DNA of 64,000 nt from Nostoc sp. MS1 (GCF_019976755.1 NZ_AP023441.1:6445501-6509500); one strand, 5' to 3'; shown: positions 24,686 through 34,029, counted from the first letter of the stretch. Made by a program: numbers and translations. The notes: generated from the sequence alone by a model not told the origin.

Positions 24686-25798
24686 ATGTCACAGTCTGAT
24701 TTGGTATCCGGTGTAAATAAGCGTTCATTATGGCAGTTGGCATTAGAAGGACTGCAAAATGGCGGCCCTTCGACTTGTCAATTTGCCATTACAAGTGCCT
24801 GCAATGCTAGTTGCGGGTTTTGTAGCTTTGCGGTAGATAAAATGCCGATGGAGTTAAGGCATTCTGTGACTTTGGAAGAAGCCAAGCAAGCCGCCTCCAT
24901 TCTTCATCGCAATGGAGTATATTTCCTCATTTTTGTGGGCGGGGAACCAATGATGCACCCCCATTTGAATGAAATGATTGCCCATGCTGCAAGTATCGGT
25001 ATGGCTCCCATGCTGGTAACTAATGGTTCGCTCCTCACACCTGAAAAAATCAATCAATTAGCAGATGCGGGACTTACCTCAGTTATTATTTCTATTGATG
25101 CAGCCGAAGTACAAGAACACGAACAAAATCGAGGGTTGAGGGGTGTATGTCAGCGTATTAAAGAGGCAAACACCGAGTTCCGCCGACGGAAAATTGGGAC
25201 TACAGCTTCCGTTACCATGAGTCGGTTAGTAGATTATGAAAAATTACCAGATTTTCTCAAGTCTTTAAACTTTGATACTGTGACTTTTTCCTATCCTTTA
25301 ACAACTTTAAGTTCATCGTATCTTGGTTATGCTCAGTCAAATTTAGTAGATTACACCCCAGAAGAATTAAATCAGCATTTTGAAACTATCAAGACATTGA
25401 AACGGGATTTTCCAGTTGTCAATCCTACCGTCTCGATTGAAGATATGCAGCGTCACTTAAAAGGTGAGCCGGAAGAATTTGGCTGTCTTGGCGGTTGGAA
25501 ATTATTTTACTTAGATTGGCACTTAAATCTCTATCGTTGTCACAACTGGGACAAACCCATGTGCCACATTACAGAATTTGATGGTTCTCAACGGGTGCGC
25601 GATGGCTGTACAGCCTGCATGATTGACTGCTATCGAGACTCTAGTGTGATGCAGCATATTGGCGTTGCAGTGAGCGATGGAGTACAAGCAGCCGCCAAGG
25701 GCGATTTAAAACAAGCCTGGAAACACTGGTTTAATCGCAAAAATTTGCGATCGCTCCAATCTGTTTGGGAGCAAGGACAATGGTTGCTGCGGTTGTAG
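24686..25798 (+). CDS. Radical SAM protein with C-terminal cysteine cluster
   Basis: 370 residues. C39-x3-C43-x2-C46 (ACNASCGFCSF) binds the SAM-cleaving 4Fe-4S cluster, and GGEPMMHP follows as the SAM-binding GGE motif. The C-terminal third has more cysteines (RCHNWDKPMC and GCTACMIDC) in a place where SPASM-like or HpnH-type proteins hold auxiliary clusters. The overall plan is nearest to the HpnH/DUF3463-like family, but the substrate is not clear. The ATG at 24686 lies in ATGTATG, where the other ATG is out of frame. It is divergent from the sigma-factor gene with 167 bp between. Confidence 0.75.
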   Translation: MSQSDLVSGVNKRSLWQLALEGLQNGGPSTCQFAITSACNASCGFCSFAVDKMPMELRHSVTLEEAKQAASILHRNGVYFLIFVGGEPMMHPHLNEMIAHAASIGMAPMLVTNGSLLTPEKINQLADAGLTSVIISIDAAEVQEHEQNRGLRGVCQRIKEANTEFRRRKIGTTASVTMSRLVDYEKLPDFLKSLNFDTVTFSYPLTTLSSSYLGYAQSNLVDYTPEELNQHFETIKTLKRDFPVVNPTVSIEDMQRHLKGEPEEFGCLGGWKLFYLDWHLNLYRCHNWDKPMCHITEFDGSQRVRDGCTACMIDCYRDSSVMQHIGVAVSDGVQAAAKGDLKQAWKHWFNRKNLRSLQSVWEQGQWLLRL

Positions 25799-25907
25799 TT
25801 GACAGTTGACAGTTGTCAATAGTCCATAGTCCACAGTCAATAGTTATTCTCCCACCCTGCGGGAAGCAAGCTACATCTCCCTCATCTCCCTCATCTCCCC
25901 CCACTCC
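25799..25907. repeat. Heptameric repeats between convergent genes
   Basis: TTGACAG/CATAGTC-type heptads (25799-25842) are followed by CTCCCTCAT/ACTCCCT units up to 25930. They fill the gap between the radical SAM gene and the convergent flavin-protein gene. Confidence 0.65.
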
Positions 25908-26597
25908 CTACTCCCTACTCCCCACTCCCTGAGTTAGATGCTGCGGTCTAGTGTAGTGGCTCAGATGGGCAGGTACTTCGATATGTGGATGTAACTGTGA
26001 ATCATTTATCGGTGTAGTTGCAGTTAATTTTAAGGGTATTTGTCCTGCCCACACTGGTATTTGATAATCAGCTTCATCATCGATAGGCCCGCCAGTACGA
26101 ACCTTTGCAGAAGCTTCTGTTAGGGGTAGGGATAGTACTATGGTTCCAGCTAATTCGTTACGACTTGGCGATCGCACTTCTTCCCATCTCCCCAAAATAA
26201 CGTGTTCTGTAAATGCTTTTAAGGCTGCTAGTTTTTGCTCTGTATCTTCTACCAGTGTGGCTTTACCAAACACTACCACTGAGCGATAGTTCATGGAGTG
26301 GTGGAACGCCGATCGCGCCAATACTAAGCCATCGATTAAAGTTAAGGTAACGCAGACATCTAGACCTTGTTGCAATGTCTTCAGCATTCGACTAGCTGGG
26401 GAGCCGTGAATGTATAGGGTATCATCCACTCGTCCGTAGGCTGTGGGAATGACGAAAGGTTGTCCGTCAACAACAAAGCCTATGTGACAGACTAATCCTT
26501 CATCGAGAATTTGATAAATGGTTTCAGTTTCATAATTGGCTCTTTGGGGTACACGTTTAACGGTAGTTCTTTGACTAGGGGCTTTTTGTTGAGACAT
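25908..26597 (-). CDS. Pyridoxamine 5'-phosphate oxidase-like flavin protein
   Basis: 229 residues of the split-barrel flavin-binding fold (PNPOx-like, NimA-related). Signs: LVCHIGFVVDGQPFVIPTAY, LYIHGSPASRMLKTL and FHHSMNYRSVVVFGKA. Such proteins bind FMN or F420/haem-type cofactors and reduce or detoxify small molecules. It is divergent from a MocR-type regulator, which is the usual regulator-target arrangement. The last few residues are encoded within the repeat tract, so the C-terminus may vary between strains. Confidence 0.8.
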   Translation of the reverse strand: MSQQKAPSQRTTVKRVPQRANYETETIYQILDEGLVCHIGFVVDGQPFVIPTAYGRVDDTLYIHGSPASRMLKTLQQGLDVCVTLTLIDGLVLARSAFHHSMNYRSVVVFGKATLVEDTEQKLAALKAFTEHVILGRWEEVRSPSRNELAGTIVLSLPLTEASAKVRTGGPIDDEADYQIPVWAGQIPLKLTATTPINDSQLHPHIEVPAHLSHYTRPQHLTQGVGSRE

Positions 26598-26660
26598 GAC
26601 TGGAAATTTCTACTCTATATCGTTAGAGTAATCAAGTAAGTGGTAAGAGACAAGAGCCAC

Positions 26661-26692
26661 TTTTCGATAAAATGACCAGTCCACTTTTGTAA
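26661..26692. promoter_or_regulatory. Direct-repeat operator candidate for the MocR regulator
   Basis: The octamer CCACTTTT occurs twice in direct orientation, 24 bp apart, in the 101-bp divergent promoter region. MocR/PdxR proteins typically bind direct repeats. This is a position- and family-based inference. Confidence 0.35.
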
Positions 26693-26698
26693 TTGAGC

Positions 26699-28159
26699 AT
26701 GGATTTTGCAATTAATATCAACCCAAACGCACCTTTACCTCTGCATCGTCAGGTTTATGAGGAATTACGCCAAGGGATTCTTTCGGGGAGATTAAGACCG
26801 GGGGAAAGGCTACCATCGACGCGATCGCTTGCTCAATTACTTGAGGTTTCCCGCGCTACTATCACCCAAAGTTATGACCTACTGTTGAGTGAGGGTTATT
26901 TAGAAACTATTGTAGGTTCGGGAACGTTTGTTTGTCGTCAACTTCCTGATGATTTACTTACTCCTGCGCCGATACCGTCAAAATTACCACCTACTAATTC
27001 ATCTGTATCCTTATCAGCTTATGGTGCAAGTTTGAGTGATAAAGCATTTTTACGTCCATCAAAATCAGAAGTGGAAATTAGTTTCACCTATGGAAGACCA
27101 GCTTTTGATCAGTTCCCTATAGATTTATGGCGGAAGTTACTATCCCGTCATTGTCTTTCACACCCCAATGTGCTTGACTATACTTATGATTCTCAAGGAT
27201 ATCAACCATTACGGGAAGCGATCGCCTCTTATATTTCGCGTTCCAGAGCGGTGAAGTGTCATGCAGAGCAAATCATTATTGTGGGTGGTTCCCAGCAAGG
27301 AATTGACTTAATCACACGCCTGCTAATTAACCGTGGAGATTGGATTGCAGTAGAAGAACCAGGTTATCTAGGCGCTAGACGCGCTTTTTTAGCTCAGGGA
27401 GCTAGTTTATACCCTGTATCTGTAGATCAGTCTGGCTTAGTGGTCAGTGAGTTGACCAAAAATATTATTCCTCCCATCAAACTTGTCTATGTCACTCCAT
27501 CCCATCAATTCCCCACAGGTGCGGTTTTATCCCTTCCTCGGAGGCTAGAGTTGTTAGCTTGGGCGCAGAAAACAGGGGTAATGATTATCGAGGATGACTA
27601 TGATAGCGAGTATCGTTATGGTGAGCGTCCCATCCCAGCTTTACAGGGATTAGATCAAGGTGGCTCTGTTATTTATGTAGGGACATTTTCTAAAGTTCTC
27701 TTTCCAGCTTTGCGCCTTGGGTATTTGGTGTTACCAGAAAATTTAGTATATGTATTTGCACGGGCGAAATGGCTAGCAGATAGACAATGTAGTTTGCTGG
27801 AACAGTACGCCCTAAATGATTTTATTACAGAAGGTCATTTAGAACGACATATAAGAAGGATGCGATCGCTCTACGACCAACGTAGGCAAACCTTGGTACA
27901 TTCTTTATTTTCTCATTTTGGCGACAGAGTGAAAATCTTGGGTGAAAATGCGGGAATGCACTTGATGGTGAAAATAGATACTCACCTTAGCGATGACGAA
28001 ACAGTCCAGCGTGCTGCCTTTGCTGGTGTAGGTATCCAAGCCGCATACCCTCAATATTTAAAAGATAGTCCTGGTCATGAATTTATTTTAGGATATGCCG
28101 AACTCAACGAACAGCAAATCCAAGAAGGAGTAAAACGGCTCTCAAAAGCACTAATATAA
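26699..28159 (+). CDS. MocR/PdxR-type GntR regulator with aminotransferase fold
   Basis: 487 residues from the ATG at 26699; an in-frame TTG at 26693 is less likely. The N-terminal GntR winged HTH reads PLHRQVYEELRQGILSGRLRPGERLPSTR and SRATITQSYDLL. After a linker a fold-type I aminotransferase domain follows, with the PLP lysine in VGTFSKVLFPALRLG and DDYDSEYRYG. MocR proteins sense PLP or an amine ligand through this domain. Control of the divergent flavin-protein gene and of itself is likely. Confidence 0.85.
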   Translation: MDFAININPNAPLPLHRQVYEELRQGILSGRLRPGERLPSTRSLAQLLEVSRATITQSYDLLLSEGYLETIVGSGTFVCRQLPDDLLTPAPIPSKLPPTNSSVSLSAYGASLSDKAFLRPSKSEVEISFTYGRPAFDQFPIDLWRKLLSRHCLSHPNVLDYTYDSQGYQPLREAIASYISRSRAVKCHAEQIIIVGGSQQGIDLITRLLINRGDWIAVEEPGYLGARRAFLAQGASLYPVSVDQSGLVVSELTKNIIPPIKLVYVTPSHQFPTGAVLSLPRRLELLAWAQKTGVMIIEDDYDSEYRYGERPIPALQGLDQGGSVIYVGTFSKVLFPALRLGYLVLPENLVYVFARAKWLADRQCSLLEQYALNDFITEGHLERHIRRMRSLYDQRRQTLVHSLFSHFGDRVKILGENAGMHLMVKIDTHLSDDETVQRAAFAGVGIQAAYPQYLKDSPGHEFILGYAELNEQQIQEGVKRLSKALI

Positions 28160-28276
28160 CAATAGAGTTCAGATAAGAATAATTAACCGCCGATAAATAG
28201 GATAAACGCCGATGAATTTTGAATTAATTAAGGGTCGGTCATTACACCACCAAGTTAATTAATTTTTCGTCAGAAT

Positions 28277-28301
28277 GTAATGTAGTAGTGCAACACATTA
28301 C
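28277..28301. promoter_or_regulatory. Inverted repeat before the 60-aa gene
   Basis: GTAATGT and ACATTAC are perfect 7-bp arms with an 11-bp spacer, 32 bp before the ATG at 28333. They may be an operator. Confidence 0.35.
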
Positions 28302-28332
28302 TTTATTGTCAATCTAAATGTAGAGGCTAAAT

Positions 28333-28515
28333 ATGTTTCCTTATTGGGGTAATCCCTTTTGTGGTAGCGAACCTGTTTCTCGTAAGTCTCATTTAGAACG
28401 TAAATTAAAATTCTTGACTTGGATGCGAGATGATTTAGAGTCTAGATTGGCAGGTATTAATGCTGCTATTGATACTATTCGCCGACAATTAGACCGTGAA
28501 GATACAGCAGCTTAA
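28333..28515 (+). CDS. Uncharacterised 60-aa helical protein
   Basis: MFPYWGNPFCGSEPVSRKSH is followed by a single amphipathic helix (ERKLKFLTWMRDDLESRLAGI). The start has TAGAGG about 8 bp upstream. The heptad pattern suggests a short coiled coil. I do not recognise a named family. A hairpin AGTAGGGTG/CACCCTACT follows the stop at 28522-28554. Confidence 0.6.
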   Translation: MFPYWGNPFCGSEPVSRKSHLERKLKFLTWMRDDLESRLAGINAAIDTIRRQLDREDTAA

Positions 28516-28521
28516 AACTAT

Positions 28522-28554
28522 AGTAGGGTGAATTTCTAACGAATACACCCTACT
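28522..28554 (+). terminator. Hairpin after the 60-aa gene
   Basis: AGTAGGGTG and CACCCTACT form a perfect 9-bp stem, 7 bp after the stop codon. No T run follows on the plus strand beyond ACTTTG. Confidence 0.45.
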
Positions 28555-28619
28555 ACTTTGACTAGTGGTAATCTGTGAGGTTGGTAACAGATAATCGGTA
28601 ATAGGTAGTCGGAGAAAAC

Positions 28620-28647
28620 AATTACCCATTACCCATTACCCATTACC
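28620..28647. repeat. Heptameric repeat (ATTACCC)n
   Basis: Three and a half tandem copies of ATTACCC between the small gene and the convergent cupin operon. Confidence 0.7.
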
Positions 28648-28685
28648 AAACCCCACTATATGATAAGTGTTTAATCTGACAAAGA

Positions 28686-29936
28686 TTAGTCGTATCCTCC
28701 ACACATAAATAGAGAAATATCTTGGTCGGTGGAGTTCATCAATGCGTGAAGGTTTCCGCCTTTGAGCATGGCAAAATGTCCTGCATGGAGGGTACGAATT
28801 TCAAAACACCGTTCCCGTTGATCCATTTTGCACCAGTCGCCTATGACCATAAAGCCTTGACCGTCCATCATGAGAAACATCTCTTGGTTATCTCTGTGGC
28901 GGTGTAAACCAATACCACACCCTGGCTTGAGCAGATGTAAATCCATGTAATCAACTGCAAAGAATGGTTCGTACCCATTACCGTGGAATTTGGTACTAAA
29001 GGCGCTGAGATTCCAAGCATTTAACCCGCGTCCTAGCTCATTTTTCTGGGATTTGCCGCCGTAGTTAGACATGAGGTTGCGATATTCTAGAAAGCCTACG
29101 CCACCATGAGGGTTAGCGCTAATACCTGTTTCTAAGTAGTTTTCCCACCCCCGTACAATCATATTGAACTCATAGTGGTAATTAGCTCCGTTTTGCGAAT
29201 CCCAAATCTTTTCGCTAAAGTCTGCCCAGGCTAATTCTATGTGTAAAGGCAATACAGGGTGCATGGTACTGTTAGAGTCAATGTCTTCTATACGCTTGCC
29301 ATTGAGTCCTTCACGATTGAATGCTGATACATTGCCGCGAACTAAGTCTGTACGTACTTGTAGTTCTAAACGGTCGATGGCTTTGCGTCCCTTGGTGTCG
29401 AGTTGATTTTGCAAGTCACCGTTAGGATAACCCCATAGCTCCACTTCATAGCGATCGCTCACGGGATTATAAGGTACGCTAATTAAGGAAGGGGTCGCCA
29501 CATTTCCCACTTTCACCCATAATTTGATTTTTTCACCAAGTTTATGGTTAGCGGCGACTGACAGCTTGGAGTCAGGCCCACCACGGTAGGAAATCCGCAA
29601 AAATGGCCCTATCCAGTCTCCCACTCTCACCAAACCACGAATCAAATAGGTGTCTGTACTGCGGAAGTCTTTAATATTTTGCTTTTGAAAGTCGAGTTTG
29701 TTATCCTGCCGTTCGGGTTCAAGAATGTCTGCATCGTTACCAGCCGGGCCGTATAAACTCAGCCACTCATAGGGAAATAAATATTGGGTTTGTCCCATCA
29801 AATAGTATTCCCTCTCAGCTGCGAGTTGCGCTTTCTCCATTAAATTGAGCAGCTTGAGTAATGGGTTGGACTGGTTATAGTTGGGGGTAGTGCCAGGATT
29901 GACCTTAACAACACTATCGGAGTGAACAATAAACAT
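28686..29936 (-). CDS. Cupin protein, last gene of the GMC-oxidoreductase operon
   Basis: 416 residues, no signal peptide. The C-terminal 110 residues form a cupin: GIGLHRHRDNQEMFLMMDGQG, then MLKGGNLHALMN, with His ligands for a metal. The N-terminal 270 residues share a plan with the next gene upstream (a VGDWIGPFLRISYRGG strand pair, then DRYEVELWGYP and RLELQVRTD), so the two are distant paralogues. It lies 18 bp after the preceding cupin gene. Substrate and reaction are unknown. A role in modifying or binding the product of the GMC enzyme is an inference. Confidence 0.65.
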   Translation of the reverse strand: MFIVHSDSVVKVNPGTTPNYNQSNPLLKLLNLMEKAQLAAEREYYLMGQTQYLFPYEWLSLYGPAGNDADILEPERQDNKLDFQKQNIKDFRSTDTYLIRGLVRVGDWIGPFLRISYRGGPDSKLSVAANHKLGEKIKLWVKVGNVATPSLISVPYNPVSDRYEVELWGYPNGDLQNQLDTKGRKAIDRLELQVRTDLVRGNVSAFNREGLNGKRIEDIDSNSTMHPVLPLHIELAWADFSEKIWDSQNGANYHYEFNMIVRGWENYLETGISANPHGGVGFLEYRNLMSNYGGKSQKNELGRGLNAWNLSAFSTKFHGNGYEPFFAVDYMDLHLLKPGCGIGLHRHRDNQEMFLMMDGQGFMVIGDWCKMDQRERCFEIRTLHAGHFAMLKGGNLHALMNSTDQDISLFMCGGYD

Positions 29937-29954
29937 GATTTACCCTGCAATATA

Positions 29955-31097
29955 TTATACGGTGTGATATAAGAAAGCCACAAACTTCAGAGGTTGGCTG
30001 TTTGGGTTACGAATCCCGTGCATCCCGCCACTTTTAGTAAAAATTACGCTCCCTGGTTTGACTGGTAATTCCTTGAATTGGCGTTTACCTAAACCCATGA
30101 CTTCCCGTTCGACTGTGGGGTAATTATCTGTGGCTGGGTCATCACCAACGCGCATATATGCAATGCCTTCACCTTCAGTAATGAAGTAGAGTTCTTCGGA
30201 ACCGATGTGTTGGTGAGTACCTTCTACTTTACCAGGGGGGATAGTAACTTCATGGAAGAACACCATCGAACCGCCTAGTTCTCTTTGGACTATCCAACGC
30301 ATATCGATGACGTTATCATCACGCCTATCTGGGTTGTTATTGTCCATCATGGCGTTACGATAGCGCACTGGTTGGATATCTTGGGTTTGTAAGAACCAAC
30401 CTCGTTGGAAATTAATTAGGTAGTTTTGATCCTCAATGGTGTTTTGACTAGAACTTGGTTCTGGGGTGCGGGGTTCTTGGTGCGATCGCAAATAAGCATT
30501 GTCCCAGCAGGCATTGTTATCGCTAATTTGGTATCCTGTCGGTAGATTGCGATCGCTTTCTCTAAAAGCTAATTCCAACCGCCGCAAGGATTTGATATCG
30601 CGCAAAGCTGGGTTAAATTGCCGTAGTCTGGTAATGGGTCGGTTATAGCCCATCTGGTCGAGAACTTGGAAATCATGGTAACTATTTTCTGGTGGTTCCA
30701 GGGTTTCCCAAATCTCCGCTTGAAAAGCATCAGTCCAAGGACAATAAGTTAACTTAACTCGCCCTTCTGCAATATTATTGGCATCGTCTGGTAACACCCG
30801 AATCCAAGCAATTAATTCATCCTTAATTAACCGCTTCCTTTCCCGCGTTTGTTCTACCAACCGACTACTTTTATACTCCACCCGTAAGAAGTTACTTAAA
30901 AACTGACCATCTAAGTAAACTTCGCCTTTGAGAACGATAAAATCCAGGTAAGAGCGGACTTCTTGGACATTGTAGCGGTAGCGGGGGCTACGAGTTGCAT
31001 TTAAGTATTGAGAGTGATAAATTCTGTCGGGAAAGAAAACGACCTTGAAAATCTCGTTTTCTACACTCGTCGCAATTTCGTTAAATTTAGGGTCCAT
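29955..31097 (-). CDS. Cupin protein, third gene of the GMC-oxidoreductase operon
   Basis: 380 residues. The C-terminal cupin shows EGTHQHIGSEELYFITEGEG and PGSVIFTKSGGMHGIRN, with metal-binding His/Glu residues. The N-terminal part (YLDGQFLSNFLRVEYKS, AFQAEIWETLEPP, LRRLELAFRESD) parallels that of the following gene. It begins 5 bp after the GMC oxidoreductase gene. I know no characterised protein with this two-part build. Confidence 0.65.
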   Translation of the reverse strand: MDPKFNEIATSVENEIFKVVFFPDRIYHSQYLNATRSPRYRYNVQEVRSYLDFIVLKGEVYLDGQFLSNFLRVEYKSSRLVEQTRERKRLIKDELIAWIRVLPDDANNIAEGRVKLTYCPWTDAFQAEIWETLEPPENSYHDFQVLDQMGYNRPITRLRQFNPALRDIKSLRRLELAFRESDRNLPTGYQISDNNACWDNAYLRSHQEPRTPEPSSSQNTIEDQNYLINFQRGWFLQTQDIQPVRYRNAMMDNNNPDRRDDNVIDMRWIVQRELGGSMVFFHEVTIPPGKVEGTHQHIGSEELYFITEGEGIAYMRVGDDPATDNYPTVEREVMGLGKRQFKELPVKPGSVIFTKSGGMHGIRNPNSQPLKFVAFLYHTV

Positions 31098-31102
31098 ATA
31101 AC

Positions 31103-32938
31103 TTACAGCCTCTTGAGTAATTCGTCAGCAACGCGGAAGGAATTGGCTTGGATGGTCAAGGTGGGGTTAGCACCGCCAGAGGTTGGCATAAAAGAACCAT
31201 CTGTGATGTAGAGATTGTCAAAATCCCAAGCGCGGCAATTGGGGTCTAAAACTGAGTCGTTGCGGTCTGTACCAAAGCGTGCGCCGCCGAGAATATGGTT
31301 GGCAATTCGCGCAATTCCATTAGGAGCCTGATGTACTCCCCCTTGTCCCTCGATCGCAAAACTACCGTTTGCCGGGTCAACACCACGTCTCAAGACATCA
31401 CCACAACATTGTGCCAATGTCGTCATTAAGTATTGGTCATGGGGATGCCATACCTTTCTAATAAAGGCTACAGGTAAACCCCATTTATCCTTGACTGTGG
31501 GATGCAGTTCAATCCGGTTACGCTTCAAAGGCAACTGATTAGCCATGAAACTTACCGATAAGCCTTTACCGAAGGTGTTGTCTAAAAATTGAGCTAAACT
31601 ATCACCGACTAAATTCGTATCTTCAATAAACCCTTTCCATAGGGTGTCTAGGTCGGTACTACGATGATTACGTCCTATAGATATGGGTAAGGCACGGTCT
31701 GAGGTGTTGTTATAAATAGCACCACCAGCCCAAAGTCCTTTACTTTTGAGAAACTCCTCCGTAGCACAACAATCAATTGCCCAGTCGGCATCAAGAGCTA
31801 TAGATTTATCACTACGGTTAGGCACAATTGCACTGGCTCCACCAAAGCAGTGAGTTAGGAAATATTTGCCCAGAAGGTCGTTTTGGTTGATGCGGCGACC
31901 AAATTCTGCATCAGCCAAACCAGATATTTTCAATAGGCGAATTGACTCAATAGCAGAACAAGCTACTACGACCAACTTGCCTTCCACAGAGCGTTCTTGG
32001 CCACTGGGGTCAAGATAAACTACTCGACTAACTCTAGCGCCTTGAGTTTCTAAGCGAGTAACAAAACAGTTAGTGCGAATCTCAAAATTGGGGCTGTTGG
32101 CGATAGGACTGAGCAATGACACCCAAGTATTAGATTTTAACCCCAAAGGACAGCCGTAGCGGTTGACATAGCTAGTTTTAATGGTTTCAGGGTCGCTAGG
32201 AACTTTCCGTCCGCTTGGTTCATGGTCACGGGTAATGACTGCTAATGGTGTGCGGTAGGGGAGTACAGGCTGACGATTATTAGTATTTTTCCCCAACCAT
32301 TCCAGACCTGTTTTCGCATAGCCGCTAATTGGATTTGGTTCTAGAGGTGGCTGATATTTATCACCACTAAAAGGCTTGAGTTGGTTGGTAACGGTTCCGT
32401 TAATACCTACCAAAAATTCTGTTTTGGTATAGTAAGGCTCTAAATCTTCATAACTAATAGGCCAGTCTCTGGCTTCTGTCTGGACATCACCATTGGGGTC
32501 ATTCTTAATATCTGTCCGTCCAGCATTGAAGCTCTGCAAACGGAAATCTAGAGGTGAAAATCGCAAAGACACAGCACCATAGAGTTGTGTCCCACCACCA
32601 ACTACGTGAGCCGTATAGCCTTCGATAGTCGCCAGAGTTCTACCATCGGCTTCTTCGTATATGTGCGGTTCGTCGTTAATATCTGGCTCTACATGGCTAG
32701 AGTAAAAAGCTTCTCCTTTGTTACTCACACCAGGAACATTAATACGTTTTTCTGGCCCATCGGCGAAAAGTTCATCACGCTTGAAATCACTTAATTTATC
32801 AGGATTCTGATATTGGGGTTTTAACATCGGCCCCTTTTCCAGAATTAGCACTGACTTACCAGCTTTAACTAAAGTGTGAGCAATAGGCGCACCACCAGCA
32901 CCACTACCTATAATCACTACATCAAATTTTGTTTCCAT
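31103..32938 (-). CDS. GMC-family FAD oxidoreductase
   Basis: 611 residues. The N-terminal Rossmann FAD motif is VVIIGSGAGGAPIAHTLVKAG followed by LILEKG. The C-terminal GMC signature has NHILGGARFGTD and SGGANPTLTIQANSF, the region with the catalytic His and the Asn/His pair. No signal peptide is present. GMC enzymes oxidise alcohols or sugars. The gene before it encodes a protein like gluconate 2-dehydrogenase subunit 3, the partner of the GMC-type large subunit in membrane gluconate and 2-keto-acid dehydrogenases. No cytochrome c subunit follows; two cupin genes do instead. Confidence 0.85.
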   Translation of the reverse strand: METKFDVVIIGSGAGGAPIAHTLVKAGKSVLILEKGPMLKPQYQNPDKLSDFKRDELFADGPEKRINVPGVSNKGEAFYSSHVEPDINDEPHIYEEADGRTLATIEGYTAHVVGGGTQLYGAVSLRFSPLDFRLQSFNAGRTDIKNDPNGDVQTEARDWPISYEDLEPYYTKTEFLVGINGTVTNQLKPFSGDKYQPPLEPNPISGYAKTGLEWLGKNTNNRQPVLPYRTPLAVITRDHEPSGRKVPSDPETIKTSYVNRYGCPLGLKSNTWVSLLSPIANSPNFEIRTNCFVTRLETQGARVSRVVYLDPSGQERSVEGKLVVVACSAIESIRLLKISGLADAEFGRRINQNDLLGKYFLTHCFGGASAIVPNRSDKSIALDADWAIDCCATEEFLKSKGLWAGGAIYNNTSDRALPISIGRNHRSTDLDTLWKGFIEDTNLVGDSLAQFLDNTFGKGLSVSFMANQLPLKRNRIELHPTVKDKWGLPVAFIRKVWHPHDQYLMTTLAQCCGDVLRRGVDPANGSFAIEGQGGVHQAPNGIARIANHILGGARFGTDRNDSVLDPNCRAWDFDNLYITDGSFMPTSGGANPTLTIQANSFRVADELLKRL

Positions 32939-32955
32939 GCTCTTTCCTAGTAGAT

Positions 32956-34029
32956 TTAACCGTGATAATCGCTATTGACACCCAAGGGTTTTTCTATGGC
33001 TTTGCGCCAGTTAAAGAGGGTTTTGCCTTGCTCGTTTGTTAATCTTTCTGCTAGATAAGCCCATCCAGCCGCGCCTATATTACCGCCATATTTAGGATGA
33101 GAAAATGCGCCTGTATAGGTGTGACGACGTAACAATTGCAGGAAGAACAAAGGACTACCATATTTGCTGTAGTCCCAGCCATTTACTTTGTCTAGAGTCA
33201 TTTCATTGTACAAATCGACATACATTTCTCTTGACATTTCTCTTGGTTCTATAAAAGGATTACGCTGTCTGAGAATGCGGTCTATTTGTTCTAGACAAAT
33301 TTTGTAGTCAATCAAATGGTGGTTTTCTTCTCGTGCCAAAATATTATCAATAAAATTGGCAGCGCCTACAGATTCATCTAAACGATAGGCGTAGGGGTAT
33401 TGATTGTCTTTTGATTGTCGGTCTATGTTGCTGAAATAACGGTTAACAAAGTTTTGCCCTTCTTGGGTACGGAAGGGCAAAATATGGTCAACTAATCGTT
33501 GTAAAATGACGTACTCCCAATCATCGAAGTTGAGAGGCTGAGTGCAGTAATTAGTAAAAAAGCGTGACCAGATTTGAGCATTATCAAGGACGGCTCTTTG
33601 AGGATTAATGGGGTCAGGAATAAATTGACCATCAACAACAAATTTATAAGTGTGTACTTCAGCTTTAGGTACTAAAACTGTTAGTGCATAATAACTTGTA
33701 GCTTCACCCAAAAATTTGACATTTTTTAAAGGGATTGGTTCAAAAAGGTTAGAAAATGTACCAATCACAGAAATGTTTTTGGGGGCTGTTGTTCCTGAAA
33801 TTTGGTAGACAAATGTTACACGATTCAAGTCATAATTTTTGACAGAATCGCTGCCATCGCTGTAGGTATCAATAATAGGAAAGCGCCAGGATTCAGCAAC
33901 CTGAGAACGAATATCATTATCAGTAAATTGCCCAAAATTATTCCGAGGTTCTGGGTTTTTTCTTGCAAGATATTTAGTGCAGTAGTTGAGTACGTACTGG
34001 TCATTTAATTCCAGAATTTGTACAGCCAT
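32956..34029 (-). CDS. Gluconate dehydrogenase subunit 3-like protein with E-set/CBM48-like domain
   Basis: 357 residues, first gene of the four-gene operon (gaps of 17, 5 and 18 bp). Residues about 60-160 look like an AMPK/CBM48-type glycogen-binding sandwich: VTFVYQISGTTAPKNISVIG, FSNLFEPIPL and VHTYKFVVDGQFIPDP. The C-terminal 190 residues match the gluconate 2-dehydrogenase subunit 3 pattern: LVDHILPF, FLQLLRRHTYTGAFSHPKYGG and AGWAYL. The classic Tat signal of that family is missing. A glycan- or polyol-linked substrate is suggested. The start ATG at 34029 has no clear Shine-Dalgarno. Confidence 0.65.
   Translation of the reverse strand: MAVQILELNDQYVLNYCTKYLARKNPEPRNNFGQFTDNDIRSQVAESWRFPIIDTYSDGSDSVKNYDLNRVTFVYQISGTTAPKNISVIGTFSNLFEPIPLKNVKFLGEATSYYALTVLVPKAEVHTYKFVVDGQFIPDPINPQRAVLDNAQIWSRFFTNYCTQPLNFDDWEYVILQRLVDHILPFRTQEGQNFVNRYFSNIDRQSKDNQYPYAYRLDESVGAANFIDNILAREENHHLIDYKICLEQIDRILRQRNPFIEPREMSREMYVDLYNEMTLDKVNGWDYSKYGSPLFFLQLLRRHTYTGAFSHPKYGGNIGAAGWAYLAERLTNEQGKTLFNWRKAIEKPLGVNSDYHG

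Noticed and set aside
28600..28650. Repeated ATTACCC units considered as a CRISPR or attachment site
   Set aside because: Units are 7 bp, without spacers. They belong to the heptameric short tandem repeats seen elsewhere in the window.
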